Shown here one piece after another: positions 41,906 through 48,836 of a stretch of DNA of 48,836 nucleotides. The stretch is from Sphingobacteriales bacterium 16-39-50 (GTDB lineage Bacteria; Bacteroidota; Bacteroidia; Sphingobacteriales; Sphingobacteriaceae). The stretch spans positions 1 through 48,836 of the forward strand of contig NCHA01000030.1 of NCBI GenBank assembly GCA_002257025.1, in the 5' to 3' direction. The position numbers and the translations under genes were made by a program. Below the pieces are notes generated by a model. The model did no database searches. It was not told where the DNA came from and saw nothing but the letters and a program-made list of their open reading frames with translations. Each line of letters begins with the position of its first letter. The stretch's first letter is position 1.

Positions 41906-43189
41906 ATGAAAAATCCGGGCTACCTAAACATCAAAGGATTCCTTACAGGTTCAAAACTTGTAATGATTGTCTTATTTTCTGTGAATATTTTTTCCTCAAG
42001 CCTGGTATTCGGTCAAAGTGATACCAGCAGTTTTACCCAATACAAGGGAATAATTTTAGATAGCAAAAGTAAAAAGGAACTTGCCTTTGCGACCTTATCG
42101 GTGCTGGGGACTAACATCTCGGGAGTTAGCAATAGCGAAGGTGAGTTTTCTATTAAAGTACCCAGGCAAAACTCCAATGCAGATTTAATGGTCTCTTATC
42201 TGGGATACAAAAACAAGCTAATCAGTCTGAAAGATCTGAAGCCAGAAAATAACCAGATCCTACTTGAATCCTTTAATATCGCTCTCGGCGAAGTTGTTGT
42301 CTCGACAAACGATGCTGAGAAACTATTCAATCAGGTAATCAGCAGAATAGAGCAGAACTACAGCAATGATCATAACCTGATGACCGGATTTTACCGGGAG
42401 ACGATCAGAAAACGCCGGAATTATTTATCACTCTCAGAATCGGTTGTTGAAATTCAAAAGCAACCCTATATGAGTAATGTTGATGATTTTATCGAACTTT
42501 TCAAAGGACGCAAGAATACGGATTACACCAAACTAGATACCCTGACTTTCAAATTACAGGGAGGTCCGTATACCACAATGTTCCTCGACATCATGAAATA
42601 TCCGGGCTTAATTTTCACCGATGATGCTTTAAAAATTTATAACTTCTCTCTGGAAAATAATACACAAATTGACGACAGGAAAGTTTACGTGCTGGCATTT
42701 AAGCAAAAACCTGAGGTTATTGCACCAATGTATTATGGTAAATTATTTATAGACACCGAGAGTATGGCTATAATTAGTGCCACATTTAATCTGAATGTTG
42801 AGGATAAAAAAGCGGCTGGTTTGATGTTTACCCAAAAGAAACCCGCCGGAGCTGAAGTATACCCCCTTGAAGCCAGTTACCAGATCAATTATCGCGAGCA
42901 AAACGGGAAATGGATCTTTGCCTATTCCCGTGGTGATATTACTTTCCTGGTTGACTGGGATAAAAAACTGTTCAACACAACCTATGAAACATCAGTTGAA
43001 ATGGCCGTAACAGATTGGAAAAAGAAAACTAATGAGCCTCAAAAGCTAACTCAGAAATTAAGGCAAAACGTAATTATGATGGACAAGGTTTCAAACTTTG
43101 CTGATCCCGAATTCTGGGGAGAATACAATATCATTGAACCTGAAAAATCAATCGAAACAGCTATAAAGAAAATTCAGAGAAAGATGTAA
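41906..43189 (+). CDS. Secreted CarboxypepD_reg-like domain protein
   Basis: 427 residues. A signal region (GSKLVMIVLFSVNIFSSSLV) ends near VFGQ. Residues about 45-125 form a CarboxypepD_reg-like beta-sandwich (GIILDSKSKKELAFATLSVL, GVSNSEGEFSIKV, LMVSYLGYKNKLI), as in the N-termini of TonB-dependent receptors but without plug or barrel. The rest, from about 140, begins AEKLFNQVISRIEQNYSNDH and NLMTGFYRETIRKR, a combination common in Bacteroidota surface proteins of unknown role. No neighbour suggests a substrate. Convergent with the esterase gene across a repeat-rich gap. Confidence 0.82.
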   Translation: MKNPGYLNIKGFLTGSKLVMIVLFSVNIFSSSLVFGQSDTSSFTQYKGIILDSKSKKELAFATLSVLGTNISGVSNSEGEFSIKVPRQNSNADLMVSYLGYKNKLISLKDLKPENNQILLESFNIALGEVVVSTNDAEKLFNQVISRIEQNYSNDHNLMTGFYRETIRKRRNYLSLSESVVEIQKQPYMSNVDDFIELFKGRKNTDYTKLDTLTFKLQGGPYTTMFLDIMKYPGLIFTDDALKIYNFSLENNTQIDDRKVYVLAFKQKPEVIAPMYYGKLFIDTESMAIISATFNLNVEDKKAAGLMFTQKKPAGAEVYPLEASYQINYREQNGKWIFAYSRGDITFLVDWDKKLFNTTYETSVEMAVTDWKKKTNEPQKLTQKLRQNVIMMDKVSNFADPEFWGEYNIIEPEKSIETAIKKIQRKM

Positions 43190-43632
43190 GTAATTCATTA
43201 ATCACTGTTGTCCGGTAAAAATAAAATGTTTAAAAATATCCCTTTAAAAAGTATCGTGAACGATTTTATTTCCTGATTTCAAAAAACAAGCCCCGCTGTT
43301 AGCACACTCCAATAGGCCCCGCTTTTAAGCGGGGTATACAATGGGGATATTCCAGGCTTCAGCCCAAAATAATCCGTTTATACCGGAACACCCGCATCGG
43401 GCTTCAGCCCGATTAAATGTTGTCGGCGCTGAAGCACCGGTCGATTACAACCCGCCTAAAGGCGGGCCCTATTGAACGATACGCCTATACCCGAGATTAA
43501 AATAAACAATCATTAACAAAATACCCTCCTTCCTAAATATGGAAAGAGTTTCAATTCTGCTGCCGGACTAAACCTTAATAAAAACTTTTCCCGGACAACT
43601 TGATTCATCAATAATGAATTAAAACCTGAAAT
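43190..43632. other. 443-bp convergent gap with a composite palindrome element
   Basis: It lies between the ends of two convergent genes. The middle is a GC-rich composite (43310-43474). The flanks are AT-rich. No ORF or RNA gene is recognised. Confidence 0.6.
43310..43474. repeat. 165-bp composite element with four internal hairpins
   Basis: The ends CAATAGGCCCCGC (43310-43322) and GCGGGCCCTATTG (43462-43474) are inverted with 12 of 13 matching. Inside are CCCCGCTTTTAAGCGGGG (43317-43334), CGGGCT-TC-AGCCCG (43398-43411), CGGCGCTGAAGCACCG (about 43424-43439) and CCCGCCT-AA-AGGCGGG (43451-43466). It looks like a REP-type composite or MITE-like element. Confidence 0.75.
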
Positions 43633-44475
43633 CTATTGACCTTTAGCCATAAATTCCAGAAAAAAATCATACATCTGATTTTTCTTTGAAATCATTTGAA
43701 TGATCATTCCCTTATGCCTTTTTCTTTCTATGTATTTCAGCTCAACCGACTTATTGGCTTTAAGAAGTTCATCGTACAATCGCTTAGATTGTAGTTTTAT
43801 CGCGGGATAGGTCCGGTCGCCGACAAAAACCAGAAATGGCTTCATTACATTTTGGAGATAATACATCGGTGAAGCTGTTTTCCATGTTTCCTGATTCCTG
43901 GAAAAAGCATCCAGAAACTCCTCCGTCCGTTCATCCGGCTCAGCAACCGTCAAATATTCATACATATCGAGTCCGAAACCATCATTCAGGATAACTCCAT
44001 TAATCGGATTGGGAATCCCTGCACTTACAAAAAATCTGGGATCAGTATTGATCAATGCCGCCAGATGTCCGCCGGCAGAATGCCCCATGACAAAGATTCT
44101 ATCTGCACGCCCTCCATACCTTGCGATACTATCCCTAACCCATTTTATTGCCATTGCACAATCAGAGGCCATCTTTTCATATTGAGATTCAGGACTGAGG
44201 CTATAATTAATAATCACTGAAACCACATTCTTCCGGGCCATGTTCTTACCCAGCCACCAATAGATTTCCTTTTTTCCGCTATTCCATGAACCTCCATGAA
44301 TAAAAACAAATACATCCTTTGCCTCTTCAGTATTTTCAGGGTAATAAACATCCAGAAGATTTCGGATATCTGTAGAATTTTCACGGTAAGGAATATCCTT
44401 TTGGGTCAATACTTTCGCTGAAAGCTCAAAAAATGAAGTCAGTAACAAAATTAAGAGGAAGTACTTCGCTTTCAT
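43633..44475 (-). CDS. Secreted alpha/beta hydrolase (HSL/BD-FAE-like esterase)
   Basis: 280 residues with a signal peptide (KYFLLILLLTSFFELSAK). Oxyanion loop HGGSW is at 60-64 and the nucleophile is in GHSAGGHLA (Ser133). The likely His is near residue 254 (RKRHKGM) and the acid is probably Asp in FVGDRTYP. The HGGSW+GHSAGG pattern fits the carboxylesterase/BD-FAE group rather than lipases. Substrate unknown; it may be a polysaccharide acetyl or feruloyl ester or a xenobiotic. Its ATG overlaps the upstream SDR stop by 4 nt, so the two are translationally coupled. Confidence 0.86.
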   Translation of the reverse strand: MKAKYFLLILLLTSFFELSAKVLTQKDIPYRENSTDIRNLLDVYYPENTEEAKDVFVFIHGGSWNSGKKEIYWWLGKNMARKNVVSVIINYSLSPESQYEKMASDCAMAIKWVRDSIARYGGRADRIFVMGHSAGGHLAALINTDPRFFVSAGIPNPINGVILNDGFGLDMYEYLTVAEPDERTEEFLDAFSRNQETWKTASPMYYLQNVMKPFLVFVGDRTYPAIKLQSKRLYDELLKANKSVELKYIERKRHKGMIIQMISKKNQMYDFFLEFMAKGQ

Positions 44476-45287
44476 TTAATAAGGGGATCCTTTTCTTTGG
44501 TGAAGTGATTATAGACTAATCCGTCTAACCAGGCAGGTAATACCTTATTCAGAAAGACTGTAAGTTTCCCCTGAGCGGTCATGATCAATGAACGTTTACG
44601 TTGCTCAATTCCTTTTACAATGATTTGAGCAACCTCCTCGGAACTCATCATTTTATCCTCATCCATACTGGTTTCTCCCTGAGCTGTACCATCTTTAACC
44701 AATGCTACTTTGCGAATATTTGAAGAAGTGAAGCCGGGCGATGCAATCATCACATGCAGTCCGGTTTTCAAATTTTCGACACGTAATGCCTCCAGAAAGC
44801 CATTCAAGGCAAATTTAGAAGCAGAATATCCGGTTCTGCCGGGCAATCCTCGATAACCTGCGATTGAAGATACCCCCACGACCGAACCCTGATGTTTCAG
44901 CAGTTCGGGGATTGCATATTTAGTACAATAAACGGCGCCCCAAAAATTGACATCCATCAGGTTTCGTAAAACCTGCAGATCAAGATCTTTGAACAATGCC
45001 CTCATTGAGATACCGGCATTATTCACCAGAACATCGATACGATTAAAAGTAGAAATTGCCTGATCGATCAGAATCTGACAGTCTGATTCTTTCGATACAT
45101 CGCACTGGACAGCCACTGCTTTAATTCCATACTTTGTTTCCAGTTCCTGTGCTATTTCACATAAAGTAACATACTGCCGTGCCCCTAAAACAAGGTTTGA
45201 ACCTTTTTTAGCAAACTCTTCGGCACATGACCTTCCAATTCCGGATGAAGCACCGGTAATGATTACCGTTTTATTTTTGAGGTTCAT
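44472..45287 (-). CDS. Short-chain dehydrogenase/reductase
   Basis: 271-residue classical SDR, NAD(P)-dependent oxidoreductase. The cofactor loop is TGASSGIG (11-18), with NNAG at 89-92. The catalytic Ser141, Tyr154 and Lys158 lie in VSSIAGYRGL and GYSASKFAL. The C-terminal ~70 residues (MTAQGKLTVFLNKVLPAWLD) are hydrophobic and amphipathic, suggesting membrane association, as in DHRS7-like members. Coupled to the secreted esterase downstream; recR lies 17 nt upstream, possibly in one operon. Substrate unknown. Confidence 0.88.
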   Translation of the reverse strand: MNLKNKTVIITGASSGIGRSCAEEFAKKGSNLVLGARQYVTLCEIAQELETKYGIKAVAVQCDVSKESDCQILIDQAISTFNRIDVLVNNAGISMRALFKDLDLQVLRNLMDVNFWGAVYCTKYAIPELLKHQGSVVGVSSIAGYRGLPGRTGYSASKFALNGFLEALRVENLKTGLHVMIASPGFTSSNIRKVALVKDGTAQGETSMDEDKMMSSEEVAQIIVKGIEQRKRSLIMTAQGKLTVFLNKVLPAWLDGLVYNHFTKEKDPLIK

Positions 45288-45304
45288 TTTTTTATTTATC
45301 AGAT

Positions 45305-45922
45305 TTATCTGGCTAAAGAGTTTTCGTAAGGTACTCGTGTAGCTATGGATCTTCCTAAAGTGATTTCATCGACATATTCGAGTTCTCCTCCAAATGCGAT
45401 ACCGCGTGCTATTGTACTGATTGAAACACCCGCATCTTTAAGTTTCTTATACAGGTAAAAAATTGTCGTATCACCTTCCATGGTAGCACTTAAAGCCAAA
45501 ATCACCTCTTTTATTCCACCTGCCTGAACCCGTTTTACCAGACTTTCGATGTTCAGATCCGAGGGACCAATACCATCCATTGGAGAAATTAATCCACCCA
45601 TTACATGATATCCACCCTGATACTGACCGGTATTTTCAATCGCCATCACATCGCGGGTGTCTTCTACAACGCAAATCAAGGACTTATCACGCTTTACAGA
45701 ACTGCAGATCTGACAAAGCTCATGATCAGAAATATTATGACATTCATTGCAATACCTGATGTCACGCTTTAGAATTAAAAGTGAATTACTGAACTTCTCA
45801 ACCTCAGCCTGAGGCTGGTTTAGCAAGTGCAAAACTAAACGAAGGGCCGTTTTCTGACCTATGCCGGGTAAACTTGAAAATTCATTGACTGCATTTTCCA
45901 GCAGCTTGGAAGAAAAATTCAT
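45305..45922 (-). CDS. recR: Recombination protein RecR
   Basis: 205-residue DNA-repair protein that works with RecO/RecF to load RecA at gaps. The N-terminal helix-hairpin-helix [17 protein letters not shown] (18-34) is followed by a zinc finger with Cys58, Cys61, Cys70 and Cys73 (YCNECH, LCQIC). The Toprim domain begins [14 protein letters not shown], with [17 protein letters not shown]. The length is typical. A perfect TAAATTTG box lies 4 nt upstream, so translation may start on a near-leaderless message. First gene of recR-SDR-esterase on the minus strand. Confidence 0.95.
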   Translation of the reverse strand: MNFSSKLLENAVNEFSSLPGIGQKTALRLVLHLLNQPQAEVEKFSNSLLILKRDIRYCNECHNISDHELCQICSSVKRDKSLICVVEDTRDVMAIENTGQYQGGYHVMGGLISPMDGIGPSDLNIESLVKRVQAGGIKEVILALSATMEGDTTIFYLYKKLKDAGVSISTIARGIAFGGELEYVDEITLGRSIATRVPYENSLAR

Positions 45923-45926
45923 TCTG

Positions 45927-45934
45927 CAAATTTA
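45927..45934 (-). promoter_or_regulatory. -7 box directly before recR (near-leaderless)
   Basis: Minus-strand TAAATTTG is an exact TAnnTTTG match ending 4 nt (CAGA) before ATG 45922. No convincing -33 TTG. Confidence 0.5.
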
Positions 45935-46027
45935 TAGTTAAACTTAGTCTTTTTTGCATGGGTTTATAAGAAAATACTGGCTTCATCACGGGGAGGACAA
46001 GTAAGCATTGGAAATATTAAAAAAGCT

Positions 46028-46106
46028 CTCGCAAAGACGCAAAATATATTGCCTTAAAAAGGATTTTATATAACTCTTGCCCTTTGCGTCTTTGCGTCTT
46101 TGCGAG
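46028..46106. repeat. Inverted-repeat element CTCGCAAAGACGCAAA
   Basis: CTCGCAAAGACGCAAA (46028-46043) and its exact complement (46091-46106) form a 16-bp perfect inverted repeat around 47 bp of AT-rich DNA. The right arm is preceded by one extra TTTGCGTC unit (46083-46090). Confidence 0.75.
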
Positions 46107-46287
46107 AAAAAAAAATTGAGAAGTTCTCATGGAGAATTGATAAGCCTTCTAACATTGCATTGCGAGAAAGGATCGCCTGACCGGAAGTGCAGTACAATGA
46201 AGCATCCCAAAACGTTTAGTAGTACCAGTCGAAGAATATTCAGAACTTAATTATTAATTTGCGCAGATTATCAATTATAAAAATCTT

Positions 46288-47796
46288 ATGGCACCGGGAA
46301 TTTTACTTAGTTTTCTGATTGGATATTTTTTGATGCTATTGGGTATCTCTTACTTCACATCCAAGAAATCTTCAGACAATTCAACCTTTTTTACCGCAAA
46401 CCGGAACTCAAAATGGTATCTGGTAGCTTTTGGGATGATCGGTACTGCCTTATCCGGGGTAACCTTTATTTCAGTCCCGGGCGAAGTTGGTAATCCCGCA
46501 GGAAATGAATTTAAATATTTTCAATTCGTTTTAGGTAATGCAATAGGCTTCATTATCATCGCTACAGTCCTGCTCCCACTCTATTACCGAATGAAACTGA
46601 CCTCGATCTATACCTATATTGAGGAGCGTTTAGGTACATACAGCTATAAAACTGCTGCCAGTATTTTCCTTTTAAGCCGTACAATAGGTTCATCTTTCCG
46701 CTTATACCTGGTTGTAATCGTATTACAGCGCTTCATTTTCGATTCTTACGGTGTACCCTTCTGGGCCACAGTACTTATATCACTCGCATTAATCTGGTCC
46801 TATACCTTTAAAGGCGGTTTAAAAACCATCATTATTACCGACACACTTCAAACCTTATTTCTGGTTTCCTCGGTCGTGCTGACCATATATTTTATTTGTG
46901 ATAGCCTGGGATTGAATTTAGTACAGGCATTTGATACTATTAAGAATAGTGGTTATTCGAAAGTATTCTTCTACGAAGATTTCATGACCAGCAAGTTCCA
47001 TGTCAGCAAGCAATTGCTGGGGGGGATTTTTGTTACCATAGCAATGGTAGGCCTGGACCAGGACATGATGCAGAAGAATCTGAGCTGTAATAATATCAGG
47101 GAAGCCCAGAAAAACATGTTCACATTCACAACTGTGTTTGTGATTGTTAATATCTTCTTCCTTAGCGTAGGTGCACTACTTTATATTTATGCAAGCAAAA
47201 ATGGAATTGAACTTCCGCTCGACCATGTTACAGGTAAACCGCGAACCGACTTTCTATTCCCGGAGATTGCTTTTAACCATTTAACGATGATACCGGCAGT
47301 AGTGTTTATGCTTGGTTTAACAGCTGCCACTTTTGCAACTACCGACTCAGCATTGACTGCTTTGACCACTTCCTTTTGTGTAGATTTCCTTGGATTCTCA
47401 AAAAGGGAAGATTTGAATTCTAAAGCTGCAATCCGAACCAGACACACAGTTCATATTGGTCTTTCCCTGTTGATGTTCACGGTAATCATATTGTTCAACA
47501 TTGTTAATAATGCGGCAGTGGTAAGCGCCATATTCACTGTAGCGTCTTATACCTATGGACCATTGCTGGGACTTTATGGCTTCGGTTTATTTATGAAAAA
47601 CAGAGGAGTGAAGGATAAACTGGTGCCTTTCATTTGTTTATTATCTCCGGCAATTTGCTTTTTTCTGAATGCAAACTCAAAAACTTTAATGGGTGGCTAT
47701 ATTTTTGATAATGAATTGATCGTAGTGAATGGTTTGATCACATTTATTGGTTTATTACTGATCAGCAAACCTGCTACCAGTAAAACACAATTTTAA
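46288..47796 (+). CDS. Sodium:solute symporter (SSS family)
   Basis: 502-residue integral membrane transporter with about 13 helices. Family features include SDNSTFFTANRNSKWYLVAF at the N-terminus, GMIGTALSGVTFISVPGEVG, SLALIWSYTFKGGLKTIIIT then DTLQT (SSS motif), and LGLTAATFATTDSALTALTT near residue 350. Substrate (sugar, amino or organic acid) cannot be told from sequence; the LeuT fold predicts Na+ as driving ion, matching the NQR/Nha region. TTAATTTG at 46253, near the -7 consensus, may be its promoter. It is followed by the LOG gene after 17 nt. Confidence 0.9.
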   Translation: MAPGILLSFLIGYFLMLLGISYFTSKKSSDNSTFFTANRNSKWYLVAFGMIGTALSGVTFISVPGEVGNPAGNEFKYFQFVLGNAIGFIIIATVLLPLYYRMKLTSIYTYIEERLGTYSYKTAASIFLLSRTIGSSFRLYLVVIVLQRFIFDSYGVPFWATVLISLALIWSYTFKGGLKTIIITDTLQTLFLVSSVVLTIYFICDSLGLNLVQAFDTIKNSGYSKVFFYEDFMTSKFHVSKQLLGGIFVTIAMVGLDQDMMQKNLSCNNIREAQKNMFTFTTVFVIVNIFFLSVGALLYIYASKNGIELPLDHVTGKPRTDFLFPEIAFNHLTMIPAVVFMLGLTAATFATTDSALTALTTSFCVDFLGFSKREDLNSKAAIRTRHTVHIGLSLLMFTVIILFNIVNNAAVVSAIFTVASYTYGPLLGLYGFGLFMKNRGVKDKLVPFICLLSPAICFFLNANSKTLMGGYIFDNELIVVNGLITFIGLLLISKPATSKTQF

Positions 47797-47813
47797 TCCA
47801 TCCGAATCCAATT

Positions 47814-48521
47814 ATGAGTAATGACGATAAAATAAGGCACGCATTCGAAAATAAAAACTGGCAGGAAATTAAAGTCACAGATTCCTGGCAGATTTTTAAA
47901 ATCATGGCCGAGTTTGTAGATGGATTTGAAAAGCTGGCTAAGATCGGGCCCTGCGTTTCTATTTTCGGGTCTGCAAGAACATCACAAGAAAATAAATATT
48001 TTAAACTGGCTGAAGACTGTGCCAGGATGCTGACTGAACGTGGCTACGGAGTGATCTCAGGCGGTGGCCCCGGTATCATGGAAGCCGCAAATAAAGGTGC
48101 CTTTGAAGCCGGAGGTAAATCTGTCGGTTTAAATATTGACCTCCCCTTCGAACAGTTCCATAATAAATACATCGACCGCGATAAAAACCTTGACTTTGAT
48201 TATTTCTTTGTTCGTAAGGTGATGTTCATGAAGTATTCCCAGGGATTCATTGTGCTTCCCGGTGGATTTGGAACTATGGACGAAATGTTCGAGGCATTAA
48301 CCCTCATACAAACCGGCAAAGTAGCCCGTTTTCCTATTGTATTGGTTGGCATTGATTACTGGTCGGGTTTGATGGACTGGGTAAAAACCCATATGCTGGA
48401 ACAGGAACACAATATCAATGAAGATGACCTGAATTTATACCGTTTGGTAGATACTGCAGAAGAAGCAACGGAGCATATTTTCAGGTTCTATGAGAAGTAT
48501 GTGCTGAAACCGAATTTCTAA
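47814..48521 (+). CDS. LOG/TIGR00730 family Rossmann-fold protein
   Basis: 235-residue lysine-decarboxylase-like/LOG family protein. The conserved GYGVISGGGPGIMEAANKGA and PGGFGTMDEMFEALTLIQTG contain the PGGxGTxxE phosphoribohydrolase signature of cytokinin-activating LOG enzymes. Likely a nucleoside 5'-monophosphate phosphoribohydrolase; the natural substrate in bacteria is often unknown. Lies 17 nt after the symporter gene on the same strand, so possibly co-transcribed without obvious functional link. The product has a ~40-residue N-terminal extension before the Rossmann strand VSIFGSARTS. Confidence 0.9.
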   Translation: MSNDDKIRHAFENKNWQEIKVTDSWQIFKIMAEFVDGFEKLAKIGPCVSIFGSARTSQENKYFKLAEDCARMLTERGYGVISGGGPGIMEAANKGAFEAGGKSVGLNIDLPFEQFHNKYIDRDKNLDFDYFFVRKVMFMKYSQGFIVLPGGFGTMDEMFEALTLIQTGKVARFPIVLVGIDYWSGLMDWVKTHMLEQEHNINEDDLNLYRLVDTAEEATEHIFRFYEKYVLKPNF

Positions 48522-48533
48522 AAAACAGACTAA

Positions 48534-48616
48534 AGAACAAGGAACAAAGATCAAAGACAATTACGTTGACTGGAACAGTGCCATGTCCTTGTTCATTACT
48601 CTTTATTCCTTATTCT
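48534..48616. repeat. Inverted-repeat element AGAACAAGGAACAAAGA
   Basis: 48534-48550 (AGAACAAGGAACAAAGA) and 48600-48616 (TCTTTATTCCTTATTCT) are inverted with 15 of 17 matching, with ~50 bp between. It begins 13 bp after the LOG stop and may be used as its transcript end. Confidence 0.7.
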
Positions 48617-48716
48617 GGTTCTGACAAGATCTAGGAAGTTCCCTCCTGCGTCGGGATTGTAAATGTTTAATAATTCGCGGACAAAACTTATTACCTATAA
48701 TTAAAGGAAGTACTTC

Positions 48717-48765
48717 GATCAGGACCAATTCTTTTGCTTTTGAGAAGCAAGAATTGATCCTGATC
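48717..48765 (-). terminator. Strong hairpin at the transposase stop
   Basis: GATCAGGACCAATTCTT pairs with AAGAATTGATCCTGATC (one G-U pair). With the inner TTGCTT/AAGCAA the stem reaches about 21 bp with a 2-nt bulge. It overlaps the stop codon of the transposase. Such hairpins at IS ends usually block transcription in or out of the element. Confidence 0.7.
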
Positions 48766-48836
48766 AGCTTCCGTCATTCGTTTTAACAATCATATCCACA
48801 GGTCGCTTTCCACCAATCCCCTGATGTGGTCTTTCC
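48764..48836 (-). CDS. C-terminal end of IS3-type transposase (partial)
   Basis: Frame entering from the right edge reads ERPHQGIGGKRPVDMI then VKTNDGS and stops at 48764-48766 (TGA). The RPHQGIGGKRP pattern matches the C-terminal integrase-core region (N-x-x-R-P-H-Q-x-L/I-G-x-x-x-P) of IS3-family OrfB transposases. The DDE core lies outside the window. Confidence 0.7.
   Translation of the reverse strand, partial: ERPHQGIGGKRPVDMIVKTNDGS

Larger units (their letters stand above)
45923..46287. other. 365-bp divergent gap with CTCGCAAAGACGC element
   Basis: Contains the recR -7 box and the inverted-repeat element 46028-46106. A stretch at 46155-46210 (ATTGCGAGAAAGG...) looks like degenerate repeat sequence. 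No ORF. Confidence 0.5.
48658..48836 (-). mobile_element. Right-edge insertion sequence, IS3-like (partial)
   Basis: The end of a transposase gene (48764-48836) followed by a long hairpin and by TGTAAATG...CGCGGACA, which may be the terminal inverted repeat (start near 48658). Only one end lies in the window, so the boundaries and family are tentative. Confidence 0.5.

Overview
The window looks like a chromosomal segment of an aerobic or micro-aerobic member of the Bacteroidota. The supporting signs are low-GC genes mostly without Shine-Dalgarno sequences, promoter boxes of the TAnnTTTG / TTG type seen in this phylum, and family content typical of it: Na+-NQR with ApbE, a CarboxypepD_reg-like surface protein, DUF3817-heme A synthase, and many small lipoproteins. 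Genus cannot be fixed from the sequence alone. No rRNA, tRNA, CRISPR array or prophage was seen. The only insertion-sequence material is a transposase end at the right edge.

Layout. 0-8 kb: the tail of an unknown gene, a small secreted protein with four exact-period 28-residue VPVAPFVWG repeats, glutaryl-CoA dehydrogenase, a BNR/sialidase-like secreted protein, lysC-lysA, and a phosphohexomutase. 8-11.5 kb: a Sco-type copper chaperone overlapping a cytochrome c lipoprotein, asparaginyl-tRNA synthetase, and a YciO-type protein. 11.5-22.7 kb: a sodium-bioenergetics block of NhaA, a CBS-domain protein, nqrABCDEF, apbE, a 61-residue NqrM-like protein and NhaD. 23.4-27.5 kb: trpA, trpB, trpF and trpD on the minus strand, preceded by a trp leader peptide with three consecutive Trp codons and a complete attenuator. 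27.5-34.4 kb: YitT, then many small minus-strand genes (three DUF1801 proteins, SRPBCC, DinB, DUF389, cytochrome c and orphan membrane proteins). 34.4-39 kb: five one- or two-gene units separated by dyads bounded by TAAC/GTTA boxes, including a HigBA-type toxin-antitoxin pair; this looks like a cassette array. 39-41 kb: heme A synthase operon. 41.9-48.5 kb: a CarboxypepD-like surface protein, an esterase, an SDR, RecR, a sodium:solute symporter and a LOG-family protein.

How the genes work together. Na+-NQR pumps sodium using NADH. ApbE attaches FMN to NqrB and NqrC, and the NqrM-like protein may help build the membrane iron centre. NhaA and NhaD exchange Na+ for H+, and the sodium:solute symporter could use the gradient. 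Sco, the c-type cytochromes and CtaA point to a copper/heme-A terminal oxidase encoded elsewhere.

Intergenic DNA is rich in small mobile-looking palindromes. The clearest case is a 250-bp tandem duplication after apbE in which only the second copy carries a 20-bp CCTGCC...GGCAGG palindrome, and a near-identical palindrome occurs 16 kb away. The most interesting points are the VPVAPFVWG repeat protein, the trp attenuator placed directly before trpD, the TAAC-bounded cassette-like array, and the palindrome insertion caught between duplicate copies.
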